Of a DNA stretch of 64,000 bases, positions 8,827 to 18,246 are shown piece after piece (the stretch's first letter is position 1; each line of letters opens with the position of its first letter). Position numbers and translations under genes: made by a program. Location of the stretch: NCBI GenBank assembly GCA_039028975.1, contig JBCCHB010000084.1, positions 4,895 to 68,894 of the forward strand. Reading direction: 5' to 3'. The notes below the pieces were generated by a model. It ran no database searches. It saw only the letters and a list, made by a program, of their open reading frames with translations, and was not told the DNA's origin. The DNA comes from JAHBNG01 sp039028975 (GTDB lineage Bacteria; Chloroflexota; Anaerolineae; Caldilineales; Caldilineaceae).

Positions 8827-9918
8827 CTACTCTCGTTGCTGGCTCGATGGTTCACGCCCGCTGGATTTTGAGCGGAATAGATTACCGAAGAACATCTGCT
8901 GCATAAATCCGCCACCAGATTGAGTCTCGATTTGGGGAACCATCTCCCAATCTTTGAGGATCGCCTGCACCTCCCAACTTTCTCGGGTTTTCCATACGCT
9001 GCGGATGGCCGTAAGCAGACTATGGTTTGCTTCTTGAGTCTTTTCTCCTGTCTTTACTTCATCTGCCCCCGTGGTTGTTTGGCTTACCTCAGCCGTTGAA
9101 CCATTATCCGCTGCCTCGTCAACCGTCAAGGTATCCTCTGCTAATTTGTCACGCCAATCCGCTAGGGTACGCTGAAGTTGATCGATCCGACTAATCAGAT
9201 TTTCTCGGTTACTGAGGAAATCATGGAAGAGGCGCTCGGGACTATTTCCTAATTCGGTACTTTGGGCAAACTGCCGCCCGGCTAGGCGACGACCCTCTAC
9301 CCAGGCGGGTGAGTCCGAAATGGATTGCAGCAGGACAGCGCCAACAAACTGGGGCAATTGCTCCACGGCCGCAATGAGGCCATCATGTTCGTGAACATCC
9401 ATATAGAGTGGTTTGGCACCCATCCGCTCTACAAAGTCACTAGCAAGTTGCAAAGCGCTGGCATCTGTCTCTGTACTCGTTGCGAGGCAAAATGGAATCT
9501 CTTCAAAGAGGTCTGGGCGCGCTGTTAAAGCACCACCCACGCCTGATAGAATTGGATGGCCCACAACAAAGTGTATGTCCTGTCGCAGATACTTCGCCCC
9601 TATGTCTAGGGCAGGTTGCATAACCTTGGCCATGACCAACACAAGACAGCCCTCCCGCAAGTCATCGGCAATGAGCTTGAGCAATTCTTCTGTCTCACCA
9701 AGAGGAGTAGCAAGTACCACAAGCTCAGCCCCATCACAAGCGCGGAACAAATTCCACGCTGTGCGATCTACGGCTCCCATTTTGGTTGCATCGCCCGCGG
9801 CCCCTGGGTCTTTATCATGGCCAACGACCTCGAAATTGCCTTCCGCACGCTTCAACCCTAGGCCTAGGCTCGTTCCAGTCATGCCTAAACCGATAATTGT
9901 AATAACAGGTTTTGACAT
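8827..9918 (-). CDS. Prephenate/arogenate dehydrogenase-like protein (TyrA family) with C-terminal extension
   Basis: 363 residues. VITIIGLGMTGTSLGLGLKR is a TyrA NAD(P)-binding motif, LVVLATPLGETEELL follows, and HFVVGHPILSGVGG carries the His-Pro pair near the active site. HDGLIAAVEQLPQFVGAVLL is the helical dimer domain. Residues 270-363 are an Asp/Glu/Thr-rich extension ending in a Gly-Gly-Phe-Met segment that is not part of the usual enzyme. It lies 9 bases upstream of the DPM1-like gene, although tyrosine synthesis has no clear link to the cluster. It could use another hydroxy-acid substrate; the dehydrogenase fold is certain, the pathway is not. Confidence 0.8.
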   Translation of the reverse strand: MSKPVITIIGLGMTGTSLGLGLKRAEGNFEVVGHDKDPGAAGDATKMGAVDRTAWNLFRACDGAELVVLATPLGETEELLKLIADDLREGCLVLVMAKVMQPALDIGAKYLRQDIHFVVGHPILSGVGGALTARPDLFEEIPFCLATSTETDASALQLASDFVERMGAKPLYMDVHEHDGLIAAVEQLPQFVGAVLLQSISDSPAWVEGRRLAGRQFAQSTELGNSPERLFHDFLSNRENLISRIDQLQRTLADWRDKLAEDTLTVDEAADNGSTAEVSQTTTGADEVKTGEKTQEANHSLLTAIRSVWKTRESWEVQAILKDWEMVPQIETQSGGGFMQQMFFGNLFRSKSSGREPSSQQRE

Positions 9919-10044
9919 CGGTGTTTGTTCTCTCCTCTTTGCCTTTTGGGTAGTTACATTCCTAACTGCTAGTCAGCTAGTTGATTAATCAGCTTGTCAG
10001 CGCCCAATGCTAAAATATTGAATGCTGAAGTGCTGAAACAATAC

Positions 10045-10608
10045 TCAATTCCTCGAATCCGCCCACTGTAAAGCCGCTAACAATTGACGACGCTTATGGT
10101 GTCCCACCGGTTCCTCGGCCAACGTTCTCTGCTTATCCTGATGGTGGGCAATAAGCCAACAACTTACTTCGCTAGATCCTGCTTCAGCAGCCCAACGCTC
10201 ACCAATTTCTGGATGGTTCTGCTGTACGTAGAGAGCATAACGCCAGCCCTGTTGAATATCGTGGGATGCCAATCTTTGGAGCAAGAGAGGGGATAGTATT
10301 TCCAGAATCACTAGTGGACCCCGTATCCAAAGTGTGATGGGTACGCCGGCATTGTTTGCTGCAACTTTGCCTACATCGTGGAGAAGTGCCGCTGAAGCCA
10401 GATCCGGATCTGAATAACCTGCTCTTTGTAGAGCCATCAGCACGTTCAGGCTATGCCTTTGCGCATCGATCGGCATTTGTTGAAAGAGGGCATACTGATC
10501 CGATGAAAGTATGCCCTGTACGGTCACTAAATCTGCTTTTGAAATGGTGGCAGCAAACCCTGTGACAAACTGCTTTCCTCGATAGACGATTTGAGCCAAT
10601 AGACCCAT
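10045..10608 (-). CDS. HD-domain phosphohydrolase
   Basis: 187 residues. SLNVLMAL, then ASAALLHDVGKV (about residue 75) contains the His-Asp metal pair with a following Lys, and two more His residues occur in YVQQNHPEIG and LIAHHQDKQ. This is the H..HD..H..D order of small HD hydrolases, which cut phosphoester bonds in nucleotides or signalling molecules. The N-terminal 50 residues lack a known partner domain. It lies 18 bases downstream of the M50 protease gene on the same strand, so the two are probably co-transcribed. Substrate unknown. Confidence 0.8.
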   Translation of the reverse strand: MGLLAQIVYRGKQFVTGFAATISKADLVTVQGILSSDQYALFQQMPIDAQRHSLNVLMALQRAGYSDPDLASAALLHDVGKVAANNAGVPITLWIRGPLVILEILSPLLLQRLASHDIQQGWRYALYVQQNHPEIGERWAAEAGSSEVSCWLIAHHQDKQRTLAEEPVGHHKRRQLLAALQWADSRN

Positions 10609-10625
10609 AGATGGCGACTCAACCT

Positions 10626-11363
10626 CTACAAAAAGATGCCGGACAAAAATTCAATGATTGTAACCGTGGGGGCTAGAATAATTTGGCTACCCGCAAAGAT
10701 AATGACGAGCAGGAGAAGCATGCCATATTGCCCCAAGATTACCCGAAACTGATAGAGATCATCTGGCAGTAGGGCAAATAGAACATGGGAACCATCCAGC
10801 GGCGGGATAGGAATTAGGTTAAATACAAAGAGTAAAACATTAATAAAGACGAAGAAATCAATAAATCGTCGCACAAAATCGATCTGCGGCAGAAAGGAGG
10901 ACCATAAGATCATGGCAATGACGGCAAGCACTAAGTTGCTTATCGGTCCTGCCAATGAGACAAGAATGGAGGCCACTTTCGGATCGATACTTACATTGCG
11001 CGGGTTCCATTGCACAGGCTTTGCCCAACCAAACCCGGTAAATAGAATGAGCACTGCGCCCATGGGATCGATATGTACAAGCGGATTGAGGGTATATCTC
11101 CCCTGGTATTCGGGCGTCTGATCACCTAACTTGACGGCCATTGCTGCATGGGCAAACTCATGGACAGGAAAGGCTACAAAGATAATGGTCGCTACGGCAA
11201 CCAGATAGCCTGGATCCATGAGCCGCCCAAAGATGCCGACTCCACCAAGAAAGGCGTAAAGTAGGATAAGGCCAGCAATTCCAACAAAGATCTTCTGTGT
11301 GGTCGTAAGAGAGTTCCAACGATCCTGGAAAGAGCCGTAAGATTGTGGGTAACGTGGTTGCAT
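10626..11363 (-). CDS. Site-2 protease family membrane protein (peptidase M50)
   Basis: VAFPVHEFAHAAMAVKLGD contains the HExxH zinc motif inside a membrane segment, and FNLIPIPPLDGSHVLFALLP provides the third ligand motif (N-x-x-P-x-x-P-L-D-G) near residue 190. About six hydrophobic segments are visible. This is the small M50 group without a PDZ domain. I place the start at the ATG at 11363 (245 residues) because AGGTG lies 9 bases upstream; a GTG at 11375 adds four residues. The family cleaves membrane-embedded substrates, often anti-sigma factors or signal-peptide remnants. Followed by the HD hydrolase gene. Confidence 0.87.
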   Translation of the reverse strand: MQPRYPQSYGSFQDRWNSLTTTQKIFVGIAGLILLYAFLGGVGIFGRLMDPGYLVAVATIIFVAFPVHEFAHAAMAVKLGDQTPEYQGRYTLNPLVHIDPMGAVLILFTGFGWAKPVQWNPRNVSIDPKVASILVSLAGPISNLVLAVIAMILWSSFLPQIDFVRRFIDFFVFINVLLFVFNLIPIPPLDGSHVLFALLPDDLYQFRVILGQYGMLLLLVIIFAGSQIILAPTVTIIEFLSGIFL

Positions 11364-12100
11364 AATAAATAACACCTGAACTTATAGATAGCCAGATAAA
11401 CCCCTTGCCCTTGTGAATGCCAGAGATGTTCCCGCTCAGACGGGAAACTTGTCACCGTGAAGCTGGGATGTTCTCACTTTTTGGAACTCTTTAGACTGAA
11501 TGGCACAAAAGTAGGGACAAAATTAAACTGGCGGACTATATATACGATTAATTGGATAATAACTGTACGTCTATACTCAGCTCCGTTTGAGGGCCGTGCT
11601 TGGTTTCTACCATAGAAACATTGAAATCAACCGTTCTCAACACAACTGCACTTTAGACTACTGAGAAGTCATTGATTCTGCCGCTGAGATTATAGCATGG
11701 GCTTTGAGGTAACGCCCATTTCACTTGCCACCTCAAATCACTTAACGTATAATCAAAAACCTTAAACTAGCTCACATTAACAAAATAACCTATTGTATAC
11801 TCAGTAGTTTTCATGGATCAAGATCACCATGGAGGATGAAAAGATTCTGCTAATCCATCTGAATCCGTCTCCAATTTCCAGAGCAGATATCAATGTCATT
11901 CCTTTCGCTCCGGACAGTGCCACTTTTGTTACACAAGGAACAAGTCCGAGGGGTTGAGGCAGGATGCGACCCAGATTTAGGGGCAACGCACTCGAGGTGT
12001 AAATATTCTCCCCATTTTGGGATACATTCGTCGAGGCACCTTGCATTGACATGACAATCTACTGATTGTAAACTCACTGAAAATATACTAAAAACTTTTT
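11364..12100. other. Intergenic region between divergent genes, no convincing gene
   Basis: 737 bases. It holds one member of the dispersed palindrome family (11571-11656) and a hairpin with 8-base arms TTTGAGGT/ACCTCAAA at 11703-11737. Two short overlapping minus-strand frames between 11801 and 12077 lack a ribosome site and any recognisable motif and were not called. The promoters of both flanking genes must lie here, but I cannot fix a -35/-10 pair with confidence. Confidence 0.6.
11571..11656 (+). repeat. Dispersed palindromic repeat, copy C
   Basis: Left arm CTATACTCAGCTCCGTTTGA, a central hairpin TTTCTACCATAGAAA, and right arm TTCTCAACACAACTGCACTT. The right arm matches that of the 32834-32922 copy at about three bases in four, so this is the most diverged intergenic copy. 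The termini are inverted repeats (CTATACT...ending in TTTAG). Confidence 0.6.
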
Positions 12101-13243
12101 GTGGAGCTAAACGAGACTTTGAAGTTTTTGCGGCGTTATCCGAATCAGTTTTTTTACCCTCTTGTCACCCTTCTTTCGATTTTGCTGGTTCTAGCAGTCG
12201 CCCTTTTTTCTATGCAATATACCGACGAAATGCTGGCTCTTGGTCCCCAGCAAACTGTCGAAACCATCAACCCCAAGATGGGCGTTCATACCCGCTTGAC
12301 CGATGAAGTTGAAGAAAAAAAGATTCGACGCACTTTGGAGATGGTGCGCGAGATGGGTGCCACGTGGATTGTCGAGTACTTTCCTTGGGCTTATGTGCAA
12401 CCACGACCAGATGCCCGTAAGTGGAAGCATACAGACATGGTTATTCAGCACGCCAACCGTCAGGGACTGAAGGTGATTGCCCGCCTAGGTTTTGTACCAG
12501 AATGGGCGAGACCCGAGGAGACAACCCCTCTCTATCTGGACAGGGAGCAATTTGGTGATTTTGGTCGATATGCCGCTGAATTTGCAAGCCGATACGCTAA
12601 TCAGGTTGATTACATCATTATCTGGAATGAACCCAATTTGGGGTTGGAATGGGGGTATGAAGCAGTCGATGCCACCAAGTATGTGGAGATGCTCGCCATT
12701 GTTTACCCCATGGTTAAGGATGCCAATCCGGATGTTCAGATACTGGCCGGGGCATTGGCACCAACCCTGGCCACAGCAGATGATCCAACGGCAACCAATG
12801 ACTTAGTCTTCCTCCAGCAGATGTATAGCGCTGGTGCTGCACCCTACTTTGATATTTTGGCCATTCATGCGTACGGTTTTCGTTTCCCTCCTGACGAACC
12901 AGCCGATCCTGATCTGATTAACATCAGGCGAACGGAGCTGTTACGCGAGATCATGGTCCGGAATGGCGATGAAACGAAGAAAGCCATGATTACTGAAGGG
13001 GGCTGGAATGATCATCCTCGATGGACTCGCGCTGTGCGACCCGGCCAACGGATTGAGTACACCATTGATGCATACCGCATAGCCCAGGAGGAGTGGCCTT
13101 GGTTGGAGGCCATGGCATTGTGGGCTTTCCGCTATCCGTGGGATGCCAAAACGTATCAAGATTACTATACATTTGTTAGCACAGACTTTGAACCCAAACC
13201 TATCTACCTTGAGGTTCAACAGTATGGAACGAATTCTGAGTAA
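12101..13243 (+). CDS. Membrane-anchored glycoside-hydrolase-like TIM-barrel protein
   Basis: 380 residues from a GTG. A single hydrophobic helix (about residues 18-40, FFYPLVTLLSILLVLAVALF) anchors or exports it. The rest resembles the clan A (GH5/GH39-type) barrel: IIIWNEPNLGLEWGY near residue 170 has the Asn-Glu acid/base on strand 4, MITEGGWND near residue 300 has a Glu at the strand-7 nucleophile position, and IARLGFVPEWAR is an earlier strand. It probably hydrolyses an extracellular glycan. No ribosome-binding site stands out, so the start could be internal, although the hydrophobic helix supports the GTG. Isolated gene, flanked by repeat copies C and D. Confidence 0.75.
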   Translation: MELNETLKFLRRYPNQFFYPLVTLLSILLVLAVALFSMQYTDEMLALGPQQTVETINPKMGVHTRLTDEVEEKKIRRTLEMVREMGATWIVEYFPWAYVQPRPDARKWKHTDMVIQHANRQGLKVIARLGFVPEWARPEETTPLYLDREQFGDFGRYAAEFASRYANQVDYIIIWNEPNLGLEWGYEAVDATKYVEMLAIVYPMVKDANPDVQILAGALAPTLATADDPTATNDLVFLQQMYSAGAAPYFDILAIHAYGFRFPPDEPADPDLINIRRTELLREIMVRNGDETKKAMITEGGWNDHPRWTRAVRPGQRIEYTIDAYRIAQEEWPWLEAMALWAFRYPWDAKTYQDYYTFVSTDFEPKPIYLEVQQYGTNSE

Positions 13244-13250
13244 CTCACTG

Positions 13251-13456
13251 GTATACTGCGGTCGCTTTCGGCCATAGTCATCGTTGTGTCCAGGAAGAAA
13301 CTGAGTTTTTTGACTGCCAGAGTGGGATCAACGTCAAACCGCCCAAAAACTCAGTTTCTGGACGAAGGGATGACCAACGCCCCGCTTTCAAAATCGTAGG
13401 TCTCTCTTGCTCTACCAGGGAGCCCAACCTACGGTTTTGAACCGGATCAGAGTATA
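13251..13456 (-). repeat. Dispersed palindromic repeat, copy D (long form with two interior hairpins)
   Basis: The ends read GTATACTGCGGTCGCTTTC and (far end) GATCAGAGTATA, the two family arms in inverted orientation. The interior holds GTCCAG..AAACTGAGTTTTT (13288-13310) against AAAAACTCAGTTTCTGGAC (13345-13363), and TTCAAAATCGTAGGT (13387-13401) against ACCTACGGTTTTGAA (13427-13441). On the minus strand the core GGGCTCCCTGGTAGAGC aligns with the core of the 32834-32922 copy. It looks like two core units in tandem. Fills the gap between the glycosidase and binding-protein genes. Confidence 0.7.
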
Positions 13457-13459
13457 AAC

Positions 13460-14308
13460 ATGATAAAGACCCAACGGTTGCGTTTCCTATTTATCGCTGT
13501 TTGCATTGCTGCATTGGTCGCAGTAGGAGTCGGATATCGGGAGATCTTCTCCCCTACTGTTGATCCCACATGGGAGAAGATGATTCAACGCGGCACATGG
13601 CGAATCGGCATTGATCCCAGCTTTCCACCCTTTGAGTCGCTAGACGAAGATGGTTCAGTGGTTGGCTTTGATTTGGCATTGGCAAAGCAGATTGCAATTG
13701 AGTGGGGAGTGACGGTTGAGATTGTACCCATTGGCTTCGATAGCCTGATTGATGCGGTGCAGACTCAACAGGTAGACAGCGTTGTGAGCGCTTTGCCGTA
13801 TGACCCCAGGCTCACCAAGGACATAGGATATTCTCTACCATACTTTGATGCAGGGATTCGTCTAGCTGTGCGGTTTGATTCCACTCTCTATGCAAAGAGT
13901 CAAGAACTTGTACAGCAGGAGGATGGGAAGTTCAGTGAAGAAGCACTTTTTCTTTTGTTGAATGGGCGTCGCATTGGAGTCGAGTGGGGTGGATTGAGCG
14001 ATATGATTGGTCGACGAATTCAGAGAGCCGGTCATTCACCCGAACTACTCTCCTTTTCATCACCAGAAAATACGGTTGATGCCCTATTTGCCGATTCCAC
14101 CATAGATGGGATATTGGTTGATAATGTTACACTTGTACAAGCACAAGCTGAACATCCAATTATAGGCATAGGGCCAATAATTGAGTCCGTCCCTTATGTC
14201 ATCGCTTCATCCATCGACGCTACCATACTGCAAGAGCAGATCAATATAGCACTCACAAAACTTAAGGAGAGTGGGCAGCTAGAGCAATTAAGTGAGGAAT
14301 GGTTTTAG
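13460..14308 (+). CDS. Extracytoplasmic solute-binding protein, amino-acid ABC type (SBP family 3)
   Basis: 282 residues. Residues 8-27 (RFLFIAVCIAALVAVGVGY) are an export signal or anchor without a lipobox Cys. The mature part opens with GTWRIGIDPSFPPFESLDED and GSVVGFDLALAKQIAIEWG, the signature of polar-amino-acid binding proteins (PF00497). DSVVSALPYDPRLTKDIGYS and ILVDNVTL continue the two-lobe fold. It would capture a small polar solute outside the membrane. No permease or ATPase gene is adjacent, so it either serves a distant transporter or is a sensor. The stop overlaps the next gene's region, which suggests co-transcription with the metallophosphoesterase. Confidence 0.85.
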   Translation: MIKTQRLRFLFIAVCIAALVAVGVGYREIFSPTVDPTWEKMIQRGTWRIGIDPSFPPFESLDEDGSVVGFDLALAKQIAIEWGVTVEIVPIGFDSLIDAVQTQQVDSVVSALPYDPRLTKDIGYSLPYFDAGIRLAVRFDSTLYAKSQELVQQEDGKFSEEALFLLLNGRRIGVEWGGLSDMIGRRIQRAGHSPELLSFSSPENTVDALFADSTIDGILVDNVTLVQAQAEHPIIGIGPIIESVPYVIASSIDATILQEQINIALTKLKESGQLEQLSEEWF

Positions 14309-15312
14309 TCATGAAGAAAGATTTGGTAAAGTCGATAGTGCGGTCACGAAGTACTTCCGTTGGCGATGATTCTGTTGGCGATGGTTTTGTTGGCAAGGAC
14401 CCTGAGGGAGATACCTATCGAGTTGGCATCTGCTCGGATACCCATCTTTGGTTTGGAGGAACCAATGTCGTTGGAGAAACAGTGCAGCTACAAAGTTACT
14501 CTGAAATTCTGTTTACAACGTTGCTGACAGAACTAAAACAAGCTGAACTTGATCTGATTTTACATCTAGGGGATGTTACCTGTGGTGGCGGGTCGTTCTA
14601 CATGCCTCACGAGGAATTTTATGCATCGAATCAGCGTATTGCTGATGGATTGATGTCTCTTGGTTCTCATGTATTTGCTCTACCTGGTAACCATGATTGT
14701 CCCCGCGGGGGAAACTGGTCATTTTATGAAGACCTTTGGGGGCTGGAATCTGGAATAGGAATCACTATCGATCTACCTACAGCGCGTCTGATTCTATTGA
14801 ATTCTCATGGTCATTCAGACGAGCAGATCGAAGAAAATTTACCAAATGACCCTGTCTATGGATGGCTATCGGATGGAGAACTCAATCGGCTAGAGGAAGG
14901 ATTGGCGACGGCTGATGGTCGACCTGTTCTCCTCTTTATTCATCAGTTATTACTTCCCTGGTCGCAGACGGAACGGCCATGGAGATCATTCTATGGTGTA
15001 CGGAATGGGGACAAGGTGCTGAAGTTGCTGGAATGCTACGGCAACGTTCGCGGGGTATTTCAAGGGCACGCGCATCGCCTCGATCTTCAACGGCACTCCA
15101 TAGGTGCTGGTGAGTGTGCCTTTGTTGTGCTACCTGCATTGATCGAATATCCATTGGGTTGGCTCCAGTTACACATTGGGGATGATGTGGAGGTAGAGCT
15201 AAAAAGCTTACCCCTTCCTCAAGTTGCTCAGGTCAACTTAGAAAGCGGGACAGGGCAAGCTTGGCGTGCTGGACAACCAGAGTGGCACAAATTTGTCATA
15301 CCACTAGGTTAA
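14299..15312 (+). CDS. Calcineurin-like metallophosphoesterase
   Basis: Up to 337 residues. VGICSDTHLWFGG (D-x-H, metal site 1), LILHLGDVTCGGG (G-D), FALPGNHDCPRGG (G-N-H-D) and FQGHAHRLDL (G-H-x-H) give the full order of metallophosphoesterase motifs, so the active site looks intact. The first 35 residues are hydrophilic and variable. Two starts are possible: ATG 14299, which overlaps the binding-protein stop by 10 bases but has GAGG only one base away, or ATG 14311 just after that stop. No signal peptide, hence cytosolic. Substrate not readable. It converges tail-to-tail with the SRPBCC gene, overlapping by 9 bases. Confidence 0.87.
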   Translation: MVLVMKKDLVKSIVRSRSTSVGDDSVGDGFVGKDPEGDTYRVGICSDTHLWFGGTNVVGETVQLQSYSEILFTTLLTELKQAELDLILHLGDVTCGGGSFYMPHEEFYASNQRIADGLMSLGSHVFALPGNHDCPRGGNWSFYEDLWGLESGIGITIDLPTARLILLNSHGHSDEQIEENLPNDPVYGWLSDGELNRLEEGLATADGRPVLLFIHQLLLPWSQTERPWRSFYGVRNGDKVLKLLECYGNVRGVFQGHAHRLDLQRHSIGAGECAFVVLPALIEYPLGWLQLHIGDDVEVELKSLPLPQVAQVNLESGTGQAWRAGQPEWHKFVIPLG

Positions 15313-15801
15313 GAGTTTTTGAAATTGGTTGATTTCATTAGATGCATAGAACTTTTCGGCTGCTTCCTTAAAGAGTTCTAGCTGGTTGCCATCATGTCGC
15401 TTCATCATGTAAGTCACCAAAGGACCTATCAGTCTCCAAACGCCACTTGCCCTGAACTCTGCATGTAAGGTCATTTCAGTATACTCTCGCTTAGACCGAA
15501 GGCAATACTCATATGTTGTCAGAATACCCCCCTCGTTTGACGTGAGGGCAAAGCGGTGATTGGGTTCCCAGGCTGTAACCATGACTTCCCGTTGCGCACC
15601 CTGCCCCGATGTAGATAAATGGGTTGTAAAACGAGCACCAATCATAGTGGTACCATTAGGCAAACCGTGGTTCGGGCCCACAGGTGTGATCTTATTGACC
15701 CCCTTCATCCAGGCGGGACTTTGTTCCATGTCGACAAGAAAACGCCAAACCTGCTGGACCGGTAATTTGATAGTTGCGGTGGCGGTAAATCCGCTGTTCA
15801 C
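15304..15801 (-). CDS. SRPBCC-fold protein (polyketide cyclase/START-like)
   Basis: 165 residues. FTATATIKLPVQQVWRFLVDMEQSPAWMKGV is the typical first strand and helix of SRPBCC proteins. EVMVTAWEPNHRFALTSN and TEMTLHAEFRASG are the central sheet, and the C-terminal helix (KRHDGNQLELFKEAAEKFY) closes the hydrophobic cavity. Members bind lipids or other hydrophobic ligands; some are cyclases, many have no known activity. Monocistronic on the minus strand, divergent from the ATPase gene at 15916. Fold call good, function unknown. Confidence 0.78.
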   Translation of the reverse strand: MNSGFTATATIKLPVQQVWRFLVDMEQSPAWMKGVNKITPVGPNHGLPNGTTMIGARFTTHLSTSGQGAQREVMVTAWEPNHRFALTSNEGGILTTYEYCLRSKREYTEMTLHAEFRASGVWRLIGPLVTYMMKRHDGNQLELFKEAAEKFYASNEINQFQKLLT

Positions 15802-15915
15802 GATGATGGCCTCTTTTGTTAGAAAATAAATAATTGCAGCAGAATTATACAGGATAATTCAGAAAAATTAGGAATATGCGCGTTTCGTAAATGAACGTTC
15901 TATATAGGAGTCGCT

Positions 15916-18192
15916 TTGGAGCAGCTACTACCCCTTCTACACAGTCATCGCAAAATTCATCTTACAGGGGCCTTTGGTACTGGAAAGAGCACGCTAGCCC
16001 TAGAGCGGATCCGTTGGCTGCTGCGCCAAGAACGGACGCGTGGTGATGACCTGCTTGTTTTGGTTCCTCAAAAGACGTTGGCCCAGCCCTACTTTGACGC
16101 GTTACGAGGTCCCGATGCACCCCCAGGGCCACCTGTGCGTGTCATGACCGCAGCCGCATTGGCTCGCTCTGCCTTGGAGCTATATTGGCCTTTGGTGGCG
16201 ACCCAATCTGACTTTGATGATCCCAGCCGAGAGCCCACATTTTTGAATTTGGAGACCAGCCAATATCATATGGCTAGCTTTGTTGATCTGGCCATTGGCC
16301 GCGCTGAGTTCGACGGAATTCGTATCGAACGGAGCCGCATCATCAGTCAAGTGTTGGACAACATGAATAAAGCTGCTCTCCAGGGCTTTTCCATCGATGA
16401 CGCCTATCGACGGCTTGAATTGGCAGTTCCCAGTGGAGAACAGCGAACTGCCAGACTGAACGCTCTGAATGCTGCCCGAACGATTAGCAATCAATTCCGT
16501 CAGCTTTGTCTGCAAGAGACGCTCATTGACTTTAGCTTGCAGACGGAGCTTTTTAATAAGCAGATCCTACAGAATGAATGGAGTCGCACTCATCTCTTCC
16601 GCAACCATCGGCATCTGTTTATTGATAATCCCGAGGAAGATAACCTCACAACCCATCGTCTCATTGCTCAGTGGGCACCTCAAGCCGATAGCCTCTTGGT
16701 GCTGAGCGATAGTGATGCTGGCTACCGCCTATTTTTGGGGGCCGATCCAGAGGGGGTGGACTCACTCAGCGCTCTTTGCGAGGAAACAATTGTGCTGCAT
16801 CAGAGCCATATCATGAGGCCTGCGCTAACGAACCTCACCTCACGAATCGAACAGCTCTTTAGTGGGCGTCGTGAGGTGGTTGATATTGAACCGCCTGATG
16901 AGGAACTATGGGACACAGACGCTCCGCCGGAGGGAGCAACATATGCTGAGATACCCGAGGATACTATGGGACCATCATTGCCGTTAAAGGAGTCTAACTG
17001 GGCTGAGCAAGGAAGAGCAGAGTTACCCATAGAAGCCTCGGAAGAGAATGACGCAAGCGAGGCGGAAAATGATCTGCCTCTCCAAGAGTCACTCTATATT
17101 CCTGATACAGCCTTTCGCTTCTATCCCCAGATGATTGATTGGGTGGTAGACGAAGTTCAGCGCCTGATTCATTCTGAAGGCGTGTTGCCAGAGCAGATCG
17201 TCCTGTTGGCACCATTTGTCAGCGATGCGTTGCGCTTCAGCTTGCAGACTGGTCTGGCAAAGTATGCCATCGAATTGACGACCCATCGACCTAGCAGGGC
17301 ACTTCAGAACGAGCCAGCAACCCAAGCACTCATTGCCCTAGCCAAACTTGCCCATCCCGATTGGGGCATCCGTCCCGCCTTCACCGATATGACCTTGGCG
17401 TTGACGATGGCTATCCAGCAGCTCGATCCGGTTCGGGCCAACCTTCTTGGCCAGATCGTCTATCCACCCCGAGGGCGAAACCTGGAACTGGGCCGATTTG
17501 GGGGATTGGTACCAGCCATGCAGCAGCGCATCTCCTTTGTGATCGGCGAGCGTTATGACCAGCTACGAGAATGGATCTATGCCTACCGGGCAAGTGCTGA
17601 ATTGCTTCCGCTTGACCAATTTTTTGCCAGGCTCTTTGGTGAGTTGCTCAGTCAGCCAGGATTCGGTTTCCATAACGACAATGATGCCGCCCGAATTGCG
17701 AATCAACTAGTCGAATCCTCGCGGAATTTCCGCTGGTCGCTCCAATCCCACGATGCCCAGCACACAATGATGCGCGTAGGGCAGGAGTACATTCTACTGC
17801 TCGAAAGCGGTGCCTTGGGCGCACTCTACGCACCAGGCTGGCAAGAGACAGAGAATGCTGTCTTCCTAGCCCCGGCCTATACCTTTATGATGCGCAACCG
17901 AGCAGTTGACATTCAATTTTGGATGGATATCGGTTCTGGTGGCTGGTGGGAACGGCTCTACCAGCCTCTTACCCACCCTTACGTCCTCTCCCATCGTTGG
18001 CCAGCCAATCAACCTTGGAGCGATTTTGATGAGTTCAAAACCCGTCAAGAGACCATGCGTCGCCTGCTGTTAGGATTGGTACGTCGCACCCGCCAGCGCG
18101 TCTACCTCGGTCTGAGTGACTATAGTGAAAGTGGCTTTGAGCAGCGAGGCCCCCTTCTGGGCGTCATTAACCGACTGCTGGCGCAACGCTAG
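15916..18192 (+). CDS. SF1 helicase-like (UvrD/AddB-like) ATPase, function unknown
   Basis: 758 residues from a TTG with AGGAG five bases upstream. GAFGTGKST (residues 18-26) is a Walker A loop. LLVLVPQKTLAQPYFDAL resembles motif Ia, and LFIDNPEEDNLTTHRLIAQW stands where UvrD-type proteins carry the D-E-x-x-D Walker B motif but reads I-D-N-P-E-E-D. LGLVRRTRQRVYLGLSDYS near the C-terminus looks like the motif VI arginines. An acidic linker (about 330-400) splits the two halves. No Fe-S cysteine cluster and no PD-(D/E)xK nuclease motif is visible, so it is not a whole AddB. It may be a degenerate helicase in repair or DNA uptake; no repair genes adjoin it. Confidence 0.6.
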   Translation: MEQLLPLLHSHRKIHLTGAFGTGKSTLALERIRWLLRQERTRGDDLLVLVPQKTLAQPYFDALRGPDAPPGPPVRVMTAAALARSALELYWPLVATQSDFDDPSREPTFLNLETSQYHMASFVDLAIGRAEFDGIRIERSRIISQVLDNMNKAALQGFSIDDAYRRLELAVPSGEQRTARLNALNAARTISNQFRQLCLQETLIDFSLQTELFNKQILQNEWSRTHLFRNHRHLFIDNPEEDNLTTHRLIAQWAPQADSLLVLSDSDAGYRLFLGADPEGVDSLSALCEETIVLHQSHIMRPALTNLTSRIEQLFSGRREVVDIEPPDEELWDTDAPPEGATYAEIPEDTMGPSLPLKESNWAEQGRAELPIEASEENDASEAENDLPLQESLYIPDTAFRFYPQMIDWVVDEVQRLIHSEGVLPEQIVLLAPFVSDALRFSLQTGLAKYAIELTTHRPSRALQNEPATQALIALAKLAHPDWGIRPAFTDMTLALTMAIQQLDPVRANLLGQIVYPPRGRNLELGRFGGLVPAMQQRISFVIGERYDQLREWIYAYRASAELLPLDQFFARLFGELLSQPGFGFHNDNDAARIANQLVESSRNFRWSLQSHDAQHTMMRVGQEYILLLESGALGALYAPGWQETENAVFLAPAYTFMMRNRAVDIQFWMDIGSGGWWERLYQPLTHPYVLSHRWPANQPWSDFDEFKTRQETMRRLLLGLVRRTRQRVYLGLSDYSESGFEQRGPLLGVINRLLAQR

Positions 18193-18246
18193 AGGACGGA
18201 AGCTTCTTTAAAGAATAAGTTGGGATCTCTGAGGGATAGTGGGGTG

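Noticed and set aside
11801..12077. Two overlapping minus-strand frames of 75-83 codons before the glycosidase gene
   Set aside because: No ribosome site, no family motif, and both lie in an AT-rich promoter region.
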